DNA from: a virus
IMG/VR virus record: IMGVR_UViG_3300024260_000002
Span: 1 to 64,000 of that record
DNA: 64,000 bases
Direction: 5' to 3' (one strand)
Shown here: one piece after another, positions 29,904 to 40,048 of the stretch
Layout: each line of letters opens with the position of its first letter
Numbering within the stretch: the first letter of the stretch is position 1
Notes under the pieces: generated by a model
The model's input: only the letters and a program-made list of their open reading frames with translations
Told to the model about the DNA's origin: nothing
Databases searched by the model: none
Program-made: the position numbers and the translations under genes

Positions 29904-32150
29904 ATGAGTAATGAATTAGAAAGAGAATTTACTTACCCAGGAAAAGAACTTAAAGAGATTGAGAAAACAGAAGAGCTTACTCGATTAGAGAAGTTCTTAT
30001 ATGATTCAAATGCAAGTTCTCTTTATATGGATGATGTTATTGATTTTAAACATGAACCAATGTTCCTCGGAACAGGTAAAAATACTCAAAGATTTGATGA
30101 TCCCAAATATGCATTTTTTGATAAATCAAATGATAAACAACAAGGTAATGATTGGAAACATAATGAAGTACCACTTGTTCAAGATCAAGCAGATTTTAAA
30201 ACATCATTAACTGATGCACAAAGATTTATAACTAGAGTTGATCATCAAAAATTAATATTTTTAGATTCAATTCAAGGTCGTGGACCATTATTAATTTTTG
30301 GACAAATCACAACTTTGCCTGAACTTGAAAATGTTATTCTTACATGGGAATATTTTGAAGGTGCAAAACATTCAAGAACTTACACGGAACATCTTAGAGC
30401 ATTCTATGATAAACCAGATGAGGTATTTGATGAAGCATTTCAACTTCCAGAGTTAAAAAAACTAGCTAAGAAGATTGGTGTAGTTTATGACATTGCTTAT
30501 TATAATGTAATTAATTATGTTTATAAAGATCAACGTGGTTTAGAATACACTCAACAAGAATACAAAGACTTAAAAGAAAGTATTGTTATGTTATGGGTTG
30601 AGATTAATATACTTGAAGGTATAAGATTTTATCCTGGTTTTGCTAGTATTTGGGGAATGACTGAATCAAAAAATATTTTTAGAGGTGTTTCTGAAAATTT
30701 ACAATTTATTTGTATGCATCCAGAAACTGACATATTGACAGATAAAGGTTGGAAAAAAGTAGAATTTTTATCATTAGATGATAATATTGCACAACAAGAT
30801 TTAGATACAGGTTTAGTGTCATTTGCTAAACCAACTAGAAAGATATGGAGAGAATATAAAGGAAAGATGCATAAAATCATAGATGCAACTGGAAAAACTA
30901 TTCAACATTTAACAGAAGATCATGAAATAGTTGTTAGTAGAAGAAATTCAAAAACAAAAGAATTAACAACAAAAAAAGTTAAAGTTCAAGATACAAAATT
31001 TAATAATTCAACATATTACCCACAAGGTGGAAAATTAGAAATCTCAAATGATGAATTTGCATTAAATACTTTAGAACAATTTAGAATCATGACAGCGGCT
31101 GATGGATATATTAATCCTCGCAGTAATGGTAAACAAACAGGATTTCAAGCAGTTAATTTTTCATTAAAAAAAGAACGAAAAATAGAATTATTCTTTCAAT
31201 ATTGTAATGAATTAGATTATAAAATAGTTGAAACAAAATCAATTAATGATGTTAGAATGTTTATAGTAAGTGTTCCTGTTGAAATTAATATATCTAAATC
31301 TTTAAATTGGATATGTTTAAATTCAAGCACTGATTATATAGATAGTATTTTAATGGAGTTAATTAAATGGGATGGTTCAGATAAAACAGAAGCTTCAAAT
31401 AATAAATATGCTTTTTTTACAAGCGATAAAGAAGTTGCTGATCAGGTAATTGCGTTAATTACTTTAAGTTCATATAAATCATTTAATTACAAACAAGTTA
31501 ATAAATCACAAGGACATTATAAAGATTCGTATAAAATATATTTTAGAGATGATGAAAAAATTATAAATACTCAAAAATATATTGATGATGTATATGATTA
31601 TGATGGAATGATTGGATGTGTGACTATGCCAAAAGGTACTATTATAACTAAATCGGTTGATAATAAGGTAACTACAACTGGAAACTGTCGCGATGAAAAT
31701 GAACATTTAGCATTAACTCAATTTATGTTAAAACTTCTAAAAAAAGAAAAAGAAGAAGGTTTTGTTGAAGTTTATAAAGAACTTGAACCTCGTATTGAAG
31801 CGAGATTTTATGAAGCTTATCATGAAGAATGTGATTGGATAGATTTTAAATTTAGTAAAGGTTCATACACTGGTATGAATGCTGCTATCCAAAAAATGTA
31901 TTTAAATTATATTACTATTCGTAGAATGCGTGCTGTTGGTTTAAATCCAACAAAAGAACGTCTTGGTGATATGTATATTATAAAGAATCCAATTCCATGG
32001 GTTGATAAATTTATCAACATGGACAAAAATGAAAAACTTCCACAGGAAGAAAAAGTTCTAAATTATATAACAGGTGCTGTTGAACAAGATGTTGCAAAAC
32101 ATAGCGAACTTGCTTGTGTTAAACGACTACTAAAACAATTTATAAAATAA
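29904..32150 (+). CDS. nrdB: Ribonucleotide reductase beta subunit NrdB with intein
   Basis: The extein parts make about 423 residues of a class I small subunit. Metal ligands are visible in LTWEYFEGAKHS (E and H), WVEINILEGIRFYPGF and RDENEHLAL (E and H). It houses the metal cofactor that oxidises NrdA for deoxynucleotide synthesis. An intein of 325 residues (270-594) interrupts it between QFI and CRDENEH, in the iron-ligand helix. Splicing is needed for activity. The nrdB gene precedes nrdA, the reverse of many operons. Confidence 0.9.
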   Translation: MSNELEREFTYPGKELKEIEKTEELTRLEKFLYDSNASSLYMDDVIDFKHEPMFLGTGKNTQRFDDPKYAFFDKSNDKQQGNDWKHNEVPLVQDQADFKTSLTDAQRFITRVDHQKLIFLDSIQGRGPLLIFGQITTLPELENVILTWEYFEGAKHSRTYTEHLRAFYDKPDEVFDEAFQLPELKKLAKKIGVVYDIAYYNVINYVYKDQRGLEYTQQEYKDLKESIVMLWVEINILEGIRFYPGFASIWGMTESKNIFRGVSENLQFICMHPETDILTDKGWKKVEFLSLDDNIAQQDLDTGLVSFAKPTRKIWREYKGKMHKIIDATGKTIQHLTEDHEIVVSRRNSKTKELTTKKVKVQDTKFNNSTYYPQGGKLEISNDEFALNTLEQFRIMTAADGYINPRSNGKQTGFQAVNFSLKKERKIELFFQYCNELDYKIVETKSINDVRMFIVSVPVEINISKSLNWICLNSSTDYIDSILMELIKWDGSDKTEASNNKYAFFTSDKEVADQVIALITLSSYKSFNYKQVNKSQGHYKDSYKIYFRDDEKIINTQKYIDDVYDYDGMIGCVTMPKGTIITKSVDNKVTTTGNCRDENEHLALTQFMLKLLKKEKEEGFVEVYKELEPRIEARFYEAYHEECDWIDFKFSKGSYTGMNAAIQKMYLNYITIRRMRAVGLNPTKERLGDMYIIKNPIPWVDKFINMDKNEKLPQEEKVLNYITGAVEQDVAKHSELACVKRLLKQFIK
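30711..31685 (+). mobile_element. Intein in NrdB
   Basis: The intein begins with Cys270 (block A CMHPETDILTDKGWKKV), has a block B-like HLTEDHEIVVS, and ends VTTTGN before extein Cys595. These are the required splice residues: Cys1, terminal Asn and Cys+1. The middle has MTAADGYIN and LIKWDGSD, weak LAGLIDADG-like motifs, so the homing nuclease may be degenerate while splicing is kept. The insertion lies within the metal-ligand segment, a conserved site typical for inteins. Confidence 0.9.
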
Positions 32151-32152
32151 TA

Positions 32153-32172
32153 GGTTAGAATCATTTCTAACC
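32153..32172 (+). terminator. Hairpin between nrdB and nrdA
   Basis: GGTTAGAA and TTCTAACC form an 8-bp stem around TCAT. No T-tract follows and the nrdA ribosome binding site is near, so it is more likely an mRNA-processing or translational element than a terminator. Confidence 0.45.
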
Positions 32173-32186
32173 CTAAAAGGAAATTA

Positions 32187-35100
32187 ATGATTAATATCAT
32201 AAAAGATGATGGTTCTAAAGAGGAATATAAGCCCGAGAAATCACAACAGCATTTAGGTTATGCTGTTGAAGGACTATCTAGGGTATCAATTTCAGAAATT
32301 GAAATGAGAGCTTCTCTTTCAATCGAAGATGGAACAACGTCAAAAGAAATTCAACAAGCATTGATTAAATCTTGTGCTGATCACATTAGTGAAGATGAAG
32401 ATGAATATCAAATTGCAGCTGCTAGATTGTTAAATCAAGATATTCGTAAAGATGTTTACAAGCAATATACTCCAAAATCATTTATTGAAATGATTGATAA
32501 AGGGTGCGATGCTGGTTATTATGATTCTGAATATTTATGGAAATATTACACAAGAGATGAAATTATTACTTATGGTAAATTAATTGATTATGACCGTGAT
32601 GACAATTTTGTATATTCAGGTTTAAAGAAAACAAAAGATTCTTATCTAGTTAAACAATTTGGTAAAATTCAAGAAACTCCTCAAGAGATGTTTCTATTAA
32701 TTAACATATTTGCATTTGCAAAGTACAAAGGTGCTTTAAGAGACAAATGGGTTAAAAATGGTTATGATATTTTATCTAACTTTGAAGCTAGTCTTCCTAC
32801 TCCTGTTATGATTCAAGTTCGATCGATGTTCAGAAAATATATTTCATGTTTTAGAGGAAATACTAAAATACGCATAGCTAATTTAGATTTTAAACTTATA
32901 CAGGACATTGTTATTGGTGATAAAGTTCAAACAATTCAAGGAAATCTTAAAGAAGTTGTTGCTATAAATATAAAAGAACATACAGATGAATTTATAACAA
33001 TTAATTCATCATATGGATTAAATGATGAATTTACATCAACTGATAATCATCCAATAAAAAGCATTTTATTTGATGATATAAAATGTATTAGAAACCAAAC
33101 TCCTAGTAATACTAAACCAATTTGCATAACTTCTCAAACTAAAGCAAAACATTGTTTAAAATCTAAAAATCATTATAAAAATGATTGTGAATTATTAAAT
33201 ACTGACTGGTCAACTATATCAAAATTTGTAGAAGCAAAAGATTTATCAATACATGATTATATCGCCATTCCTTTTGATAATAAGATAATATGCGATAATT
33301 TATTTGATATGAAAGATTTTATAAATGATGATAAATACAAATTAATAAATGGATATATAACAAAAGAGCATATTAAAGTTTTTAATTTAAATCGGTTAAT
33401 TAAAGTTGATGCAGATTTTATGTATATTCTTGGTTGGTTTGCTGCTGAAGGGTGTGTTGTAAATAATCATTTAAATTTCTCACTAAATATAAATGAGATG
33501 GATTATTTAATAGATATTAAAGATAAGATAAAACGAGTCTTTAATATAGAAGGTAAAATATATGATAATGGTGATAATTCCGTATCGTTGCAGGTTTCTC
33601 ATAAAATACTAGCAAATTTCTTTAATATTATATTAAATAATGCTAAGGAGAAAAGAGAAGGTTCTGTAATTCATGAAAAGATATTATACGCTGATTATGA
33701 ATCACAAAAATATTTTCTCAAAGGAATATTTCTAGGAGATGGGTTTTTAGCAAGTAATTATTTAGGATTAGATATTGTTGATAAGAGATTCATTGATTTT
33801 ACAAATCATTGTTTACTTAGAAATGGTTTTATTTCACAAAATAGTAAATATATAAATGCTGCTAACACTCAATGTTATAGAATTAATATTCGTTTTGGTT
33901 TAAATGCAGAATTTATAAAATTTGTAGATAAACGAACAGAAAATTTTAAAATTATTAAACAATTAGAAAATATTAATAATATAAAGTCTCCTAAAAATAT
34001 AGGATTTTTTCAAGAGAATATATTATATAGTAAAATTATTAATATTAAAAAATTTAAAGAGGTTGTTGAAGTCTATGATATTGAAGTTCAAGATGATCAT
34101 ACTTTTATAGCAAATGATTATGGTGTACATAATTGTAACTTAATTCATCCAGGCGATAGTAATACTACATTAGCAGAAGCTTCTAAAATTATTATGAAAC
34201 TTGTTGCTGCTGGTGCTGGTCTAGGAATCGGTAATACTGTTCGTGGATTAGATGCTGATATTGATAATGGTCGTTTATCACATACTGGTTGTTTACCAAT
34301 TTATAAGGGTTATGAAAAATTGACTAAAGCTTTTGTTCAACCATCACGAGATGGTTCAAGTACTGTTTACCATCCTTTCTTCCATGTTGAAATAGAATCA
34401 ATGATGGTATGGGGAAATGCTAAAGGTACTGAAGAAACACGTATTCGTGAGATGGATCATGCTATTACATTTAGTGCTCTCTTTTGGGAACGTTATGCTA
34501 ATGGTGAAGATATTACATTATTCTATTTAAATGATGTTAAAGATCTTGTTAACTTTATGGGTGATGATGAAAAATTCAAAGAGCTTTATGAAGGTTATGA
34601 GAAATCTGTTCCGGCTGAACGTAGAACAACTATTACAGCTGAAAGTATATTTGATACATTTGTAGATGAAAGACATTTACAATCTAGAGAATATACTGCT
34701 TTCTTGGATAATATTGGTAAACAAGGAATGTACAAAGTTCCTATTTTTATTAGTAATTTATGTACTGAAATAACTCAACCAATTTATCCTGTTCATGAAC
34801 AAGGACATAAAAGAAATATTAAATTCAATGATGCGGCTTCTGAAGAGAAGTATTGGGATCTACGAACTGAAGCATATTTCTATCCAGATAATGATGTTAA
34901 GCGTACAAGCTTTATGCGTCAAATGTCTGAGTTATATACTTTTGTTGATGCTGATCCTTTTGCGGAAGTAGATGAAGATAAAGTATATGATTACTTTACT
35001 AATCGTGGATTTCCAAACCTAGCAGAAGTTGGTGTTTGTATTCTAGGTGGTGTAAATATGGGTCATACTACTGATAAGCGTTTACCAATTGTAAGTGAAT

Positions 35101-35930
35101 ACTTAGTTCGTTTCTTAGAAGAGTTAATTGATATGGGGACATATGATGTACCTGAAGTTGAAAAAGCTGCTAAGATGCGTAGAACATTAGGTATTGGTTT
35201 CAGTGATATATTCCATTTAATGGCAATCAATAAAGTATTTTATAATACTAGAGAAGGTCGTCAATTTATTGCAAATAGAATTGAATTATGTACATATCAT
35301 ATGACAAGAACTTCTATGGAACTTGCGAAAGAGCGTGGAGCATGTTTACTATTTAAAGACACTAAGTACTCTGATGGTCTATTACCAATAGATACTTATA
35401 ACAAACATGTTGATGAACTTATTGGTAAAAATACCGAATTTGATATTGATTGGCCTTGGCTTCGTGAGCAAATTTTGAAATATGGAATGAGACATTCTAC
35501 ATTGACAGCTAATGCTCCATTTGGAAGTTCTTCAATGGTTTCAAATTCAACTCCAGGGATTGAACCTCCAAGAGGTTTACAAGTTTCTAAAAAAGGTGTT
35601 ACTAAATTAGTACCTGATATTAGAAGATTTGGTAAATATTATACAACTGCATGGAGTGATGATTTTAACAATATTGATTATTTTAAATTTATTGCTGTTG
35701 TTCAGAAATTTATGGATCAAACATTAAGTGTTAATCAATATCATAATATGATTAAAACTGATGGTAAGAAAAAGAAATCATTATTAATAGAAGAAATTTT
35801 AGTTGCTTGGTATTATGGTTTAAAAACATTATACTATTCAAATATTAGAAGTACTGATCAAGCTGATGGTGATGATGAAATTGAAGAAGAAGAAGATGAT
35901 GGTTGCGCAGGCGGCGGTTGTAAAGTATAG
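32187..35930 (+). CDS. nrdA: Ribonucleotide reductase alpha subunit NrdA with intein
   Basis: It has an N-terminal ATP-cone region and class I catalytic motifs: extein Cys650 (NLIHPGDS context, like E. coli Cys225), FISNLCTEITQ (Asn, Cys and Glu of the active site), NAPFGSSSMVSNSTPGIEP and the redox tail GCAGGGCKV. Extein length is about 818. A 429-residue intein (221-649) sits immediately before the active-site cysteine, so no activity is possible without splicing. With NrdB it reduces ribonucleotides to deoxyribonucleotides for phage DNA synthesis. Confidence 0.93.
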   Translation: MINIIKDDGSKEEYKPEKSQQHLGYAVEGLSRVSISEIEMRASLSIEDGTTSKEIQQALIKSCADHISEDEDEYQIAAARLLNQDIRKDVYKQYTPKSFIEMIDKGCDAGYYDSEYLWKYYTRDEIITYGKLIDYDRDDNFVYSGLKKTKDSYLVKQFGKIQETPQEMFLLINIFAFAKYKGALRDKWVKNGYDILSNFEASLPTPVMIQVRSMFRKYISCFRGNTKIRIANLDFKLIQDIVIGDKVQTIQGNLKEVVAINIKEHTDEFITINSSYGLNDEFTSTDNHPIKSILFDDIKCIRNQTPSNTKPICITSQTKAKHCLKSKNHYKNDCELLNTDWSTISKFVEAKDLSIHDYIAIPFDNKIICDNLFDMKDFINDDKYKLINGYITKEHIKVFNLNRLIKVDADFMYILGWFAAEGCVVNNHLNFSLNINEMDYLIDIKDKIKRVFNIEGKIYDNGDNSVSLQVSHKILANFFNIILNNAKEKREGSVIHEKILYADYESQKYFLKGIFLGDGFLASNYLGLDIVDKRFIDFTNHCLLRNGFISQNSKYINAANTQCYRINIRFGLNAEFIKFVDKRTENFKIIKQLENINNIKSPKNIGFFQENILYSKIINIKKFKEVVEVYDIEVQDDHTFIANDYGVHNCNLIHPGDSNTTLAEASKIIMKLVAAGAGLGIGNTVRGLDADIDNGRLSHTGCLPIYKGYEKLTKAFVQPSRDGSSTVYHPFFHVEIESMMVWGNAKGTEETRIREMDHAITFSALFWERYANGEDITLFYLNDVKDLVNFMGDDEKFKELYEGYEKSVPAERRTTITAESIFDTFVDERHLQSREYTAFLDNIGKQGMYKVPIFISNLCTEITQPIYPVHEQGHKRNIKFNDAASEEKYWDLRTEAYFYPDNDVKRTSFMRQMSELYTFVDADPFAEVDEDKVYDYFTNRGFPNLAEVGVCILGGVNMGHTTDKRLPIVSEYLVRFLEELIDMGTYDVPEVEKAAKMRRTLGIGFSDIFHLMAINKVFYNTREGRQFIANRIELCTYHMTRTSMELAKERGACLLFKDTKYSDGLLPIDTYNKHVDELIGKNTEFDIDWPWLREQILKYGMRHSTLTANAPFGSSSMVSNSTPGIEPPRGLQVSKKGVTKLVPDIRRFGKYYTTAWSDDFNNIDYFKFIAVVQKFMDQTLSVNQYHNMIKTDGKKKKSLLIEEILVAWYYGLKTLYYSNIRSTDQADGDDEIEEEEDDGCAGGGCKV
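32847..34133 (+). mobile_element. Homing intein in NrdA
   Basis: It starts at Cys221 (CFRGNTKIRI, then GDKVQTIQG) and ends FIANDYGVHN before extein Cys650. Block F reads VYDIEVQDDHTF. The two LAGLIDADG helices are YILGWFAAEGCV and FLKGIFLGDGFL, each with an acidic residue in place, so the endonuclease could be active. At 429 residues it is a full-size intein with DOD homing nuclease. Confidence 0.93.
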
Positions 35931-35945
35931 TACCTTCGGGTACTA
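35928..35945 (+). terminator. CUUCGG hairpin after nrdA
   Basis: TAGTACC and GGTACTA form a 7-bp stem closed on TTCG, including the nrdA stop codon. No T-tract follows. It is the same stable loop as at 82-103 and likely protects or pauses the transcript. Confidence 0.6.
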
Positions 35946-35962
35946 ATAAAAAAGGAAAAAAG

Positions 35963-36544
35963 ATGAAAAAAATTGATGAAAACTTTAATAAAGTATTTGA
36001 AGGCATGAGTGATGTATTTGATGAAATGTTCACTAAAATTGACAAAGAATTAAATAAAGAAGATAATGATGGTAAAGTACATTTGGATTACAAGAATATT
36101 CAGACTCATATCAATAATGCTAGTGAAGTTATTAGCGATGAGTTTGATACTATTTTATGTATTACTCGTGGGGGTCTCGTACCTGCTGGATTGCTTGCCT
36201 ACCAATTAGGCATTAAAAATATTGTTAATATTAATATTTCTTCATATGAAGATGATAATTCTCAAGGTACAATTGATTTAGAAAAATTATCTAAAAAAGA
36301 GATTAAGATTCTAAGTAAAGCAAAAGGTATTTTAATTGTTGATGATATTATTGATACAGGTGATACTGTTCAAGCTCTTGCTATTTATTTAAATGAATTA
36401 CAAGTAGCTGGTAAGATTGTTTGTAACAATATTGAGATGTTTGCTTTAGTTACAAAACAAGTTGACAAGTGTAGTTATTATGTATATAACATGGAAGGTG
36501 ATGACCGATGGATTGAATTCCCGTGGAGTATTGGAATGTCGTGA
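35963..36544 (+). CDS. Phosphoribosyltransferase (Gpt/Hpt-like)
   Basis: The PRPP-binding motif ILIVDDIIDTGDTVQAL and the earlier ILCITRGGLVPAGLLAYQLG define a type I phosphoribosyltransferase. The end MEGDDRWIEFPWS resembles xanthine-guanine enzymes. It probably salvages purine bases to nucleotides. The first 35 residues form a helical extension. It follows nrdA closely, consistent with nucleotide supply. Confidence 0.85.
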   Translation: MKKIDENFNKVFEGMSDVFDEMFTKIDKELNKEDNDGKVHLDYKNIQTHINNASEVISDEFDTILCITRGGLVPAGLLAYQLGIKNIVNINISSYEDDNSQGTIDLEKLSKKEIKILSKAKGILIVDDIIDTGDTVQALAIYLNELQVAGKIVCNNIEMFALVTKQVDKCSYYVYNMEGDDRWIEFPWSIGMS

Positions 36545-36563
36545 TTAATAAATCTGACATGAC

Positions 36564-37217
36564 ATGACAAAAGAATTTATCATCAATAATTTTATTGATG
36601 ATAATGGCCAGTTAGATAGACAAGCTTTTTTAAAATATTATGATTGTGATTCAACTTCTATTTATAAATTGTTAAAAATATTAAATAATAAAATATTAAA
36701 TTATGAATATTGGAACAATAGAGAATATATAATTAATAATTTTCTTGATAAAAATAACATAATAGATAGAAAAATTATTGAATCTTTTTTTGGATGTGAA
36801 AGAACATCGATAGATAGACAGCTTAAAAAATTAAAAATAGATTATAATTATAAAAGAAAACAATTTAAAAGATCCAATAAAAGTAAATATGAATATAAAA
36901 TTATTAATATTTTAAAAAAACTCAACCCAAATATAAAAATAACACATTCAACTTATAATATTATATCTCCATTAGAACTTGATATTTTTCTACCTGAATA
37001 TAATATAGCTATTGAGTTTAATGGTCTATATTGGCATAGTTATTCTAAAAATAATAATGTTTCAAAAAGACAAGGAAATTTAGAATTTCATAATGGTGAA
37101 ATATTAAAAGATGAAAATTATATGTGGGAAAATACTATATTACATTTAGGTCAAAAAATTTTAAATGGTAGAATACTGTATAATGCTGGAAAAATAATAT
37201 ATAAAAGGAAAAATTAA
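36564..37217 (+). CDS. Vsr/EDxHD-like putative homing endonuclease
   Basis: The C-terminal part contains ELDIFLPEYNIAIEFNGLYW, the strand pair of the Vsr-like EDxHD homing nucleases. The usual following segment with Lys, Cys and a second strand is missing or changed, so activity is uncertain. The N-terminal part has two copies of a DNA-binding unit: IINNFIDDNGQLDR, then IINNFLDKNNIIDR, each followed by a helix with TSI. It is wedged between a nucleotide gene and a large hypothetical, overlapping the latter by one base, as homing genes often are. Confidence 0.65.
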   Translation: MTKEFIINNFIDDNGQLDRQAFLKYYDCDSTSIYKLLKILNNKILNYEYWNNREYIINNFLDKNNIIDRKIIESFFGCERTSIDRQLKKLKIDYNYKRKQFKRSNKSKYEYKIINILKKLNPNIKITHSTYNIISPLELDIFLPEYNIAIEFNGLYWHSYSKNNNVSKRQGNLEFHNGEILKDENYMWENTILHLGQKILNGRILYNAGKIIYKRKN

Positions 37218-38608
37218 TGGCTAAAGAAATTGGCGATAAAAGAGAACGGAAATTAAAAATTAGTGTAGAAGAGGTTGAAATAACTATTAAGCAATTATTA
37301 GTTGATTTTGATCTAGATTACAAAATTGAAAGATTCATTGACTCCAAATTGGACGTAATGTTAAATGAAACTCAAATATTAAAAAATAATGAATTAAAGA
37401 ATAATAGAAACTATAAATATCAATTTGATAATGATTTATTTGTTGAAATTTATGATTTTATATATCCATTAATTAAAGAAACAACTCAAAAAGATATTGC
37501 AAACTCTGCTAATGATGAAAACTATGAACGTAAAATTGAAATTTATGATAATATATTTCAAGTAGTAGATTTAACAATGTACAAGATTGGAATCTCTAAA
37601 ATTAAGTTGGTAACTTTCCATTATTTATTAAAAATGTTAGAAAAGAAAGCTGATGTAATAATGCAGCAAAGAAAGATTAAAATTATTCGTGGATATAAAA
37701 CTTCAATTGAAATATTTTCGCATGAGCTTTTAACTATCATTGCACAGAATCCTGATTTAGAAAAATTTACTTTAACTTTAAGAAGTTTAATTGAACAGTG
37801 GCTTATAAAGTATAATAACCGCACTAAAATTGGTCAATTTTATTACAGCATACTAATGATCAACCAAGAGCAAGTTATTGAGAAAATCTTGAGATATATG
37901 ATGTTTACAGCTATTAAAAATATGAACCCTATTTACTTACGAGCTATCTTTAGTACATATGTAACATTAATTCATAAAAACATATTTTCATTTTATGCTT
38001 TAAAGCTTAGTAATGTTAAAGTTGGATATTTTAAACAACTAGAATCTCTTTTCGAAGATTCTTTGACAAATAATGTTCAAACAATTCAAGTAAATGAAAT
38101 GATTGTTCAAAATCGGATAATGTCATACGCTATGAAAAATAAAAAGTATTTTAAACACAATTATGAGTTTCTAATGGATGAATATAGTTCTAGTTTTATG
38201 GATTTAAACTATTTTGACTTACTTTATAGTTATGATAAGAATATACCTATATTAGATTATTTCTTTTATTATTCGAAATTTTTAAAGCTTACACGAAACA
38301 GCTTTAGAAGTCAAAGTAAACTATATAAAATAAATTCTGATTTTTTTAAATCAAATAATAAGAAGACTTTAAAAATCTATATTAATGATTTAATACATGA
38401 AAGATTTTATGAATATTTTTATGAAATATTTAAAGATAAAGACACTATTGATACTATATGTGAGACAATTGGTAATAACCTTCTAAAGAAAATTAATCAA
38501 AACAATTTTGTGACTAGTGATTTTAATAAATTACTATTAACATTTGATGATTATTTAAATCAATTAGGTCAACTGATTTCATCTATGCAAAAACTTATGA
38601 ACGAATAG
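37217..38608 (+). CDS. Hypothetical protein (463 aa)
   Basis: The family was not recognised. It is a long, mostly helical, Lys/Asn/Ile-rich protein without signal peptide or clear membrane span. It closes the operon at a terminator and directly precedes the tail-spike genes, so it could be either a late regulator or a virion protein; neither is shown. Confidence 0.65.
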   Translation: MAKEIGDKRERKLKISVEEVEITIKQLLVDFDLDYKIERFIDSKLDVMLNETQILKNNELKNNRNYKYQFDNDLFVEIYDFIYPLIKETTQKDIANSANDENYERKIEIYDNIFQVVDLTMYKIGISKIKLVTFHYLLKMLEKKADVIMQQRKIKIIRGYKTSIEIFSHELLTIIAQNPDLEKFTLTLRSLIEQWLIKYNNRTKIGQFYYSILMINQEQVIEKILRYMMFTAIKNMNPIYLRAIFSTYVTLIHKNIFSFYALKLSNVKVGYFKQLESLFEDSLTNNVQTIQVNEMIVQNRIMSYAMKNKKYFKHNYEFLMDEYSSSFMDLNYFDLLYSYDKNIPILDYFFYYSKFLKLTRNSFRSQSKLYKINSDFFKSNNKKTLKIYINDLIHERFYEYFYEIFKDKDTIDTICETIGNNLLKKINQNNFVTSDFNKLLLTFDDYLNQLGQLISSMQKLMNE

Positions 38609-38630
38609 TTCATAGGTTTTCTTGTCCTTT
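38592..38630 (+). terminator. Terminator with TTTTCTTGTCCTTT tail
   Basis: AACTTATGAAC and GTTCATAGGTT pair (one G-T pair) around GAATA and are followed by TTTTCTTGTCCTTT. The stop codon of the upstream gene is in the loop. It separates the hypothetical gene from the spike operon. Confidence 0.8.
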
Positions 38631-38674
38631 ATTCATAGTTCCTTGAACAAATATTAAAACTAGAAGGAGTACAC

Positions 38675-40048
38675 ATGGATTATTCAGCAGGTACTATGAG
38701 AAGTGCATTAGTAGGAAACACACAAAGTATTATAATTGAAAAATCATATATAGGTGTAATCAAAGAAGGTGTTAGTAAAGAACTTGATGGAAAATATTTA
38801 GTTCATATTCGAGAACTTATGGGTTTGGATGGAGCGCTTAAACCTATATGGGTAAAAAATGAAGTACTTGGAAACAGATTTTCTAGATGGTTAGATTTAG
38901 AATCAAAAGATACAAAATCTTCTGGTTCATATTTTCCATTGCAACCAGGTATGATGGTCAATGTTAGGTTCCGTGGTTATACAATGGAATCTGGATATAT
39001 TTCAAATGTTGTTTCATATTTACCACTTGTTGATAAACCAGGTGCAAGAGATACTTTTTATTTATTAAATAAGACTGTTAAAAATTCTTGGATTTACCAA
39101 GATGATGCTAGAAATTTAACACATATTATGCAGAGTGGGGGTAAGAGTAATATTACTTTAGATGATAATGGTATTACACTTCAAACTGGTGGTAAAGTCA
39201 AGACTAATGGTTTTGAAGTTTCAAAAACCGGTACAAGATTTGAATTTGGAAATGCTTCTATTTCTTTAGATAGTTCAGGTATTACTTTTAAAGTTGGAGA
39301 CACTACTTTAACGATGTCGGAGACAGGTATTAATGTTAATACTCAAGGTGCTCTTGATATTGAATCAGGTAAGATGGCTAGGATAAAAGCTAGACGTTTA
39401 GAACTTGGTGCAAGTGAAGAAATGACATTACACTCTAATGTTCTAAGAGTAACTGGTTCAACTCAATGTTCTCTTGCCTCAAATGTAGTAAATATTAATA
39501 GTGTTATACATACTAATATTGAGTCACAAGCTCAAGTTAATATTGCTGGATTAATGAAAACTAAAATTGCTGCTCCTGTATTAGATATAACAAGTTTAAC
39601 TAATATCAATATTGCTGGACCAGTTATTACACTTTCAGGTCAAAATACAAATATTGATGGAACTGCTGCGCTTAATATATCAAGTGCTAGTATAGCAATG
39701 GATGGTATGCTATCACATGGTTTAGGTTTAGCTACTTCTACTAATACATCAATGGCTGCTACAAATTTAGCTCTTGGTCTTTCAACAGATGCTGCAAATA
39801 TTGCTTTAGTTACTGGTTTAGGTTTATCCAATCCAGTATCAGCTATTGTTAATTCAACTATGGTTCAAGCTATTCCAGGTTCATGTGCTCCAGTTGGTGA
39901 GATATTAAAACCTGTAATAACATCAGCGAAAGTTGGTAGCTCAACGACTGAAAAATTACAATACATTGCATCATCAAATGATAGTTATAATATAGCACTA
40001 AAAGATCAATTTGATGGATTAAGGAATACACATGAAATACGCGTCTAG
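38675..40048 (+). CDS. Baseplate central spike protein (gp5/VgrG-like)
   Basis: An N-terminal OB-like domain (YFPLQPGMMVNVRFRGYTME, SGYISNVVSYLP) is followed by a long series of short beta-strand repeats (ITLDDNGITLQTGG, MTLHSNVLRVTGS and similar), as in the triple-stranded beta-helix of T4 gp5 and VgrG. No lysozyme domain is seen between them, unlike T4 gp5. It probably forms the membrane-piercing needle. It heads the tail operon behind a terminator and starts after AAGGAG. A PAAR tip protein is encoded nearby. Confidence 0.8.
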   Translation: MDYSAGTMRSALVGNTQSIIIEKSYIGVIKEGVSKELDGKYLVHIRELMGLDGALKPIWVKNEVLGNRFSRWLDLESKDTKSSGSYFPLQPGMMVNVRFRGYTMESGYISNVVSYLPLVDKPGARDTFYLLNKTVKNSWIYQDDARNLTHIMQSGGKSNITLDDNGITLQTGGKVKTNGFEVSKTGTRFEFGNASISLDSSGITFKVGDTTLTMSETGINVNTQGALDIESGKMARIKARRLELGASEEMTLHSNVLRVTGSTQCSLASNVVNINSVIHTNIESQAQVNIAGLMKTKIAAPVLDITSLTNINIAGPVITLSGQNTNIDGTAALNISSASIAMDGMLSHGLGLATSTNTSMAATNLALGLSTDAANIALVTGLGLSNPVSAIVNSTMVQAIPGSCAPVGEILKPVITSAKVGSSTTEKLQYIASSNDSYNIALKDQFDGLRNTHEIRV

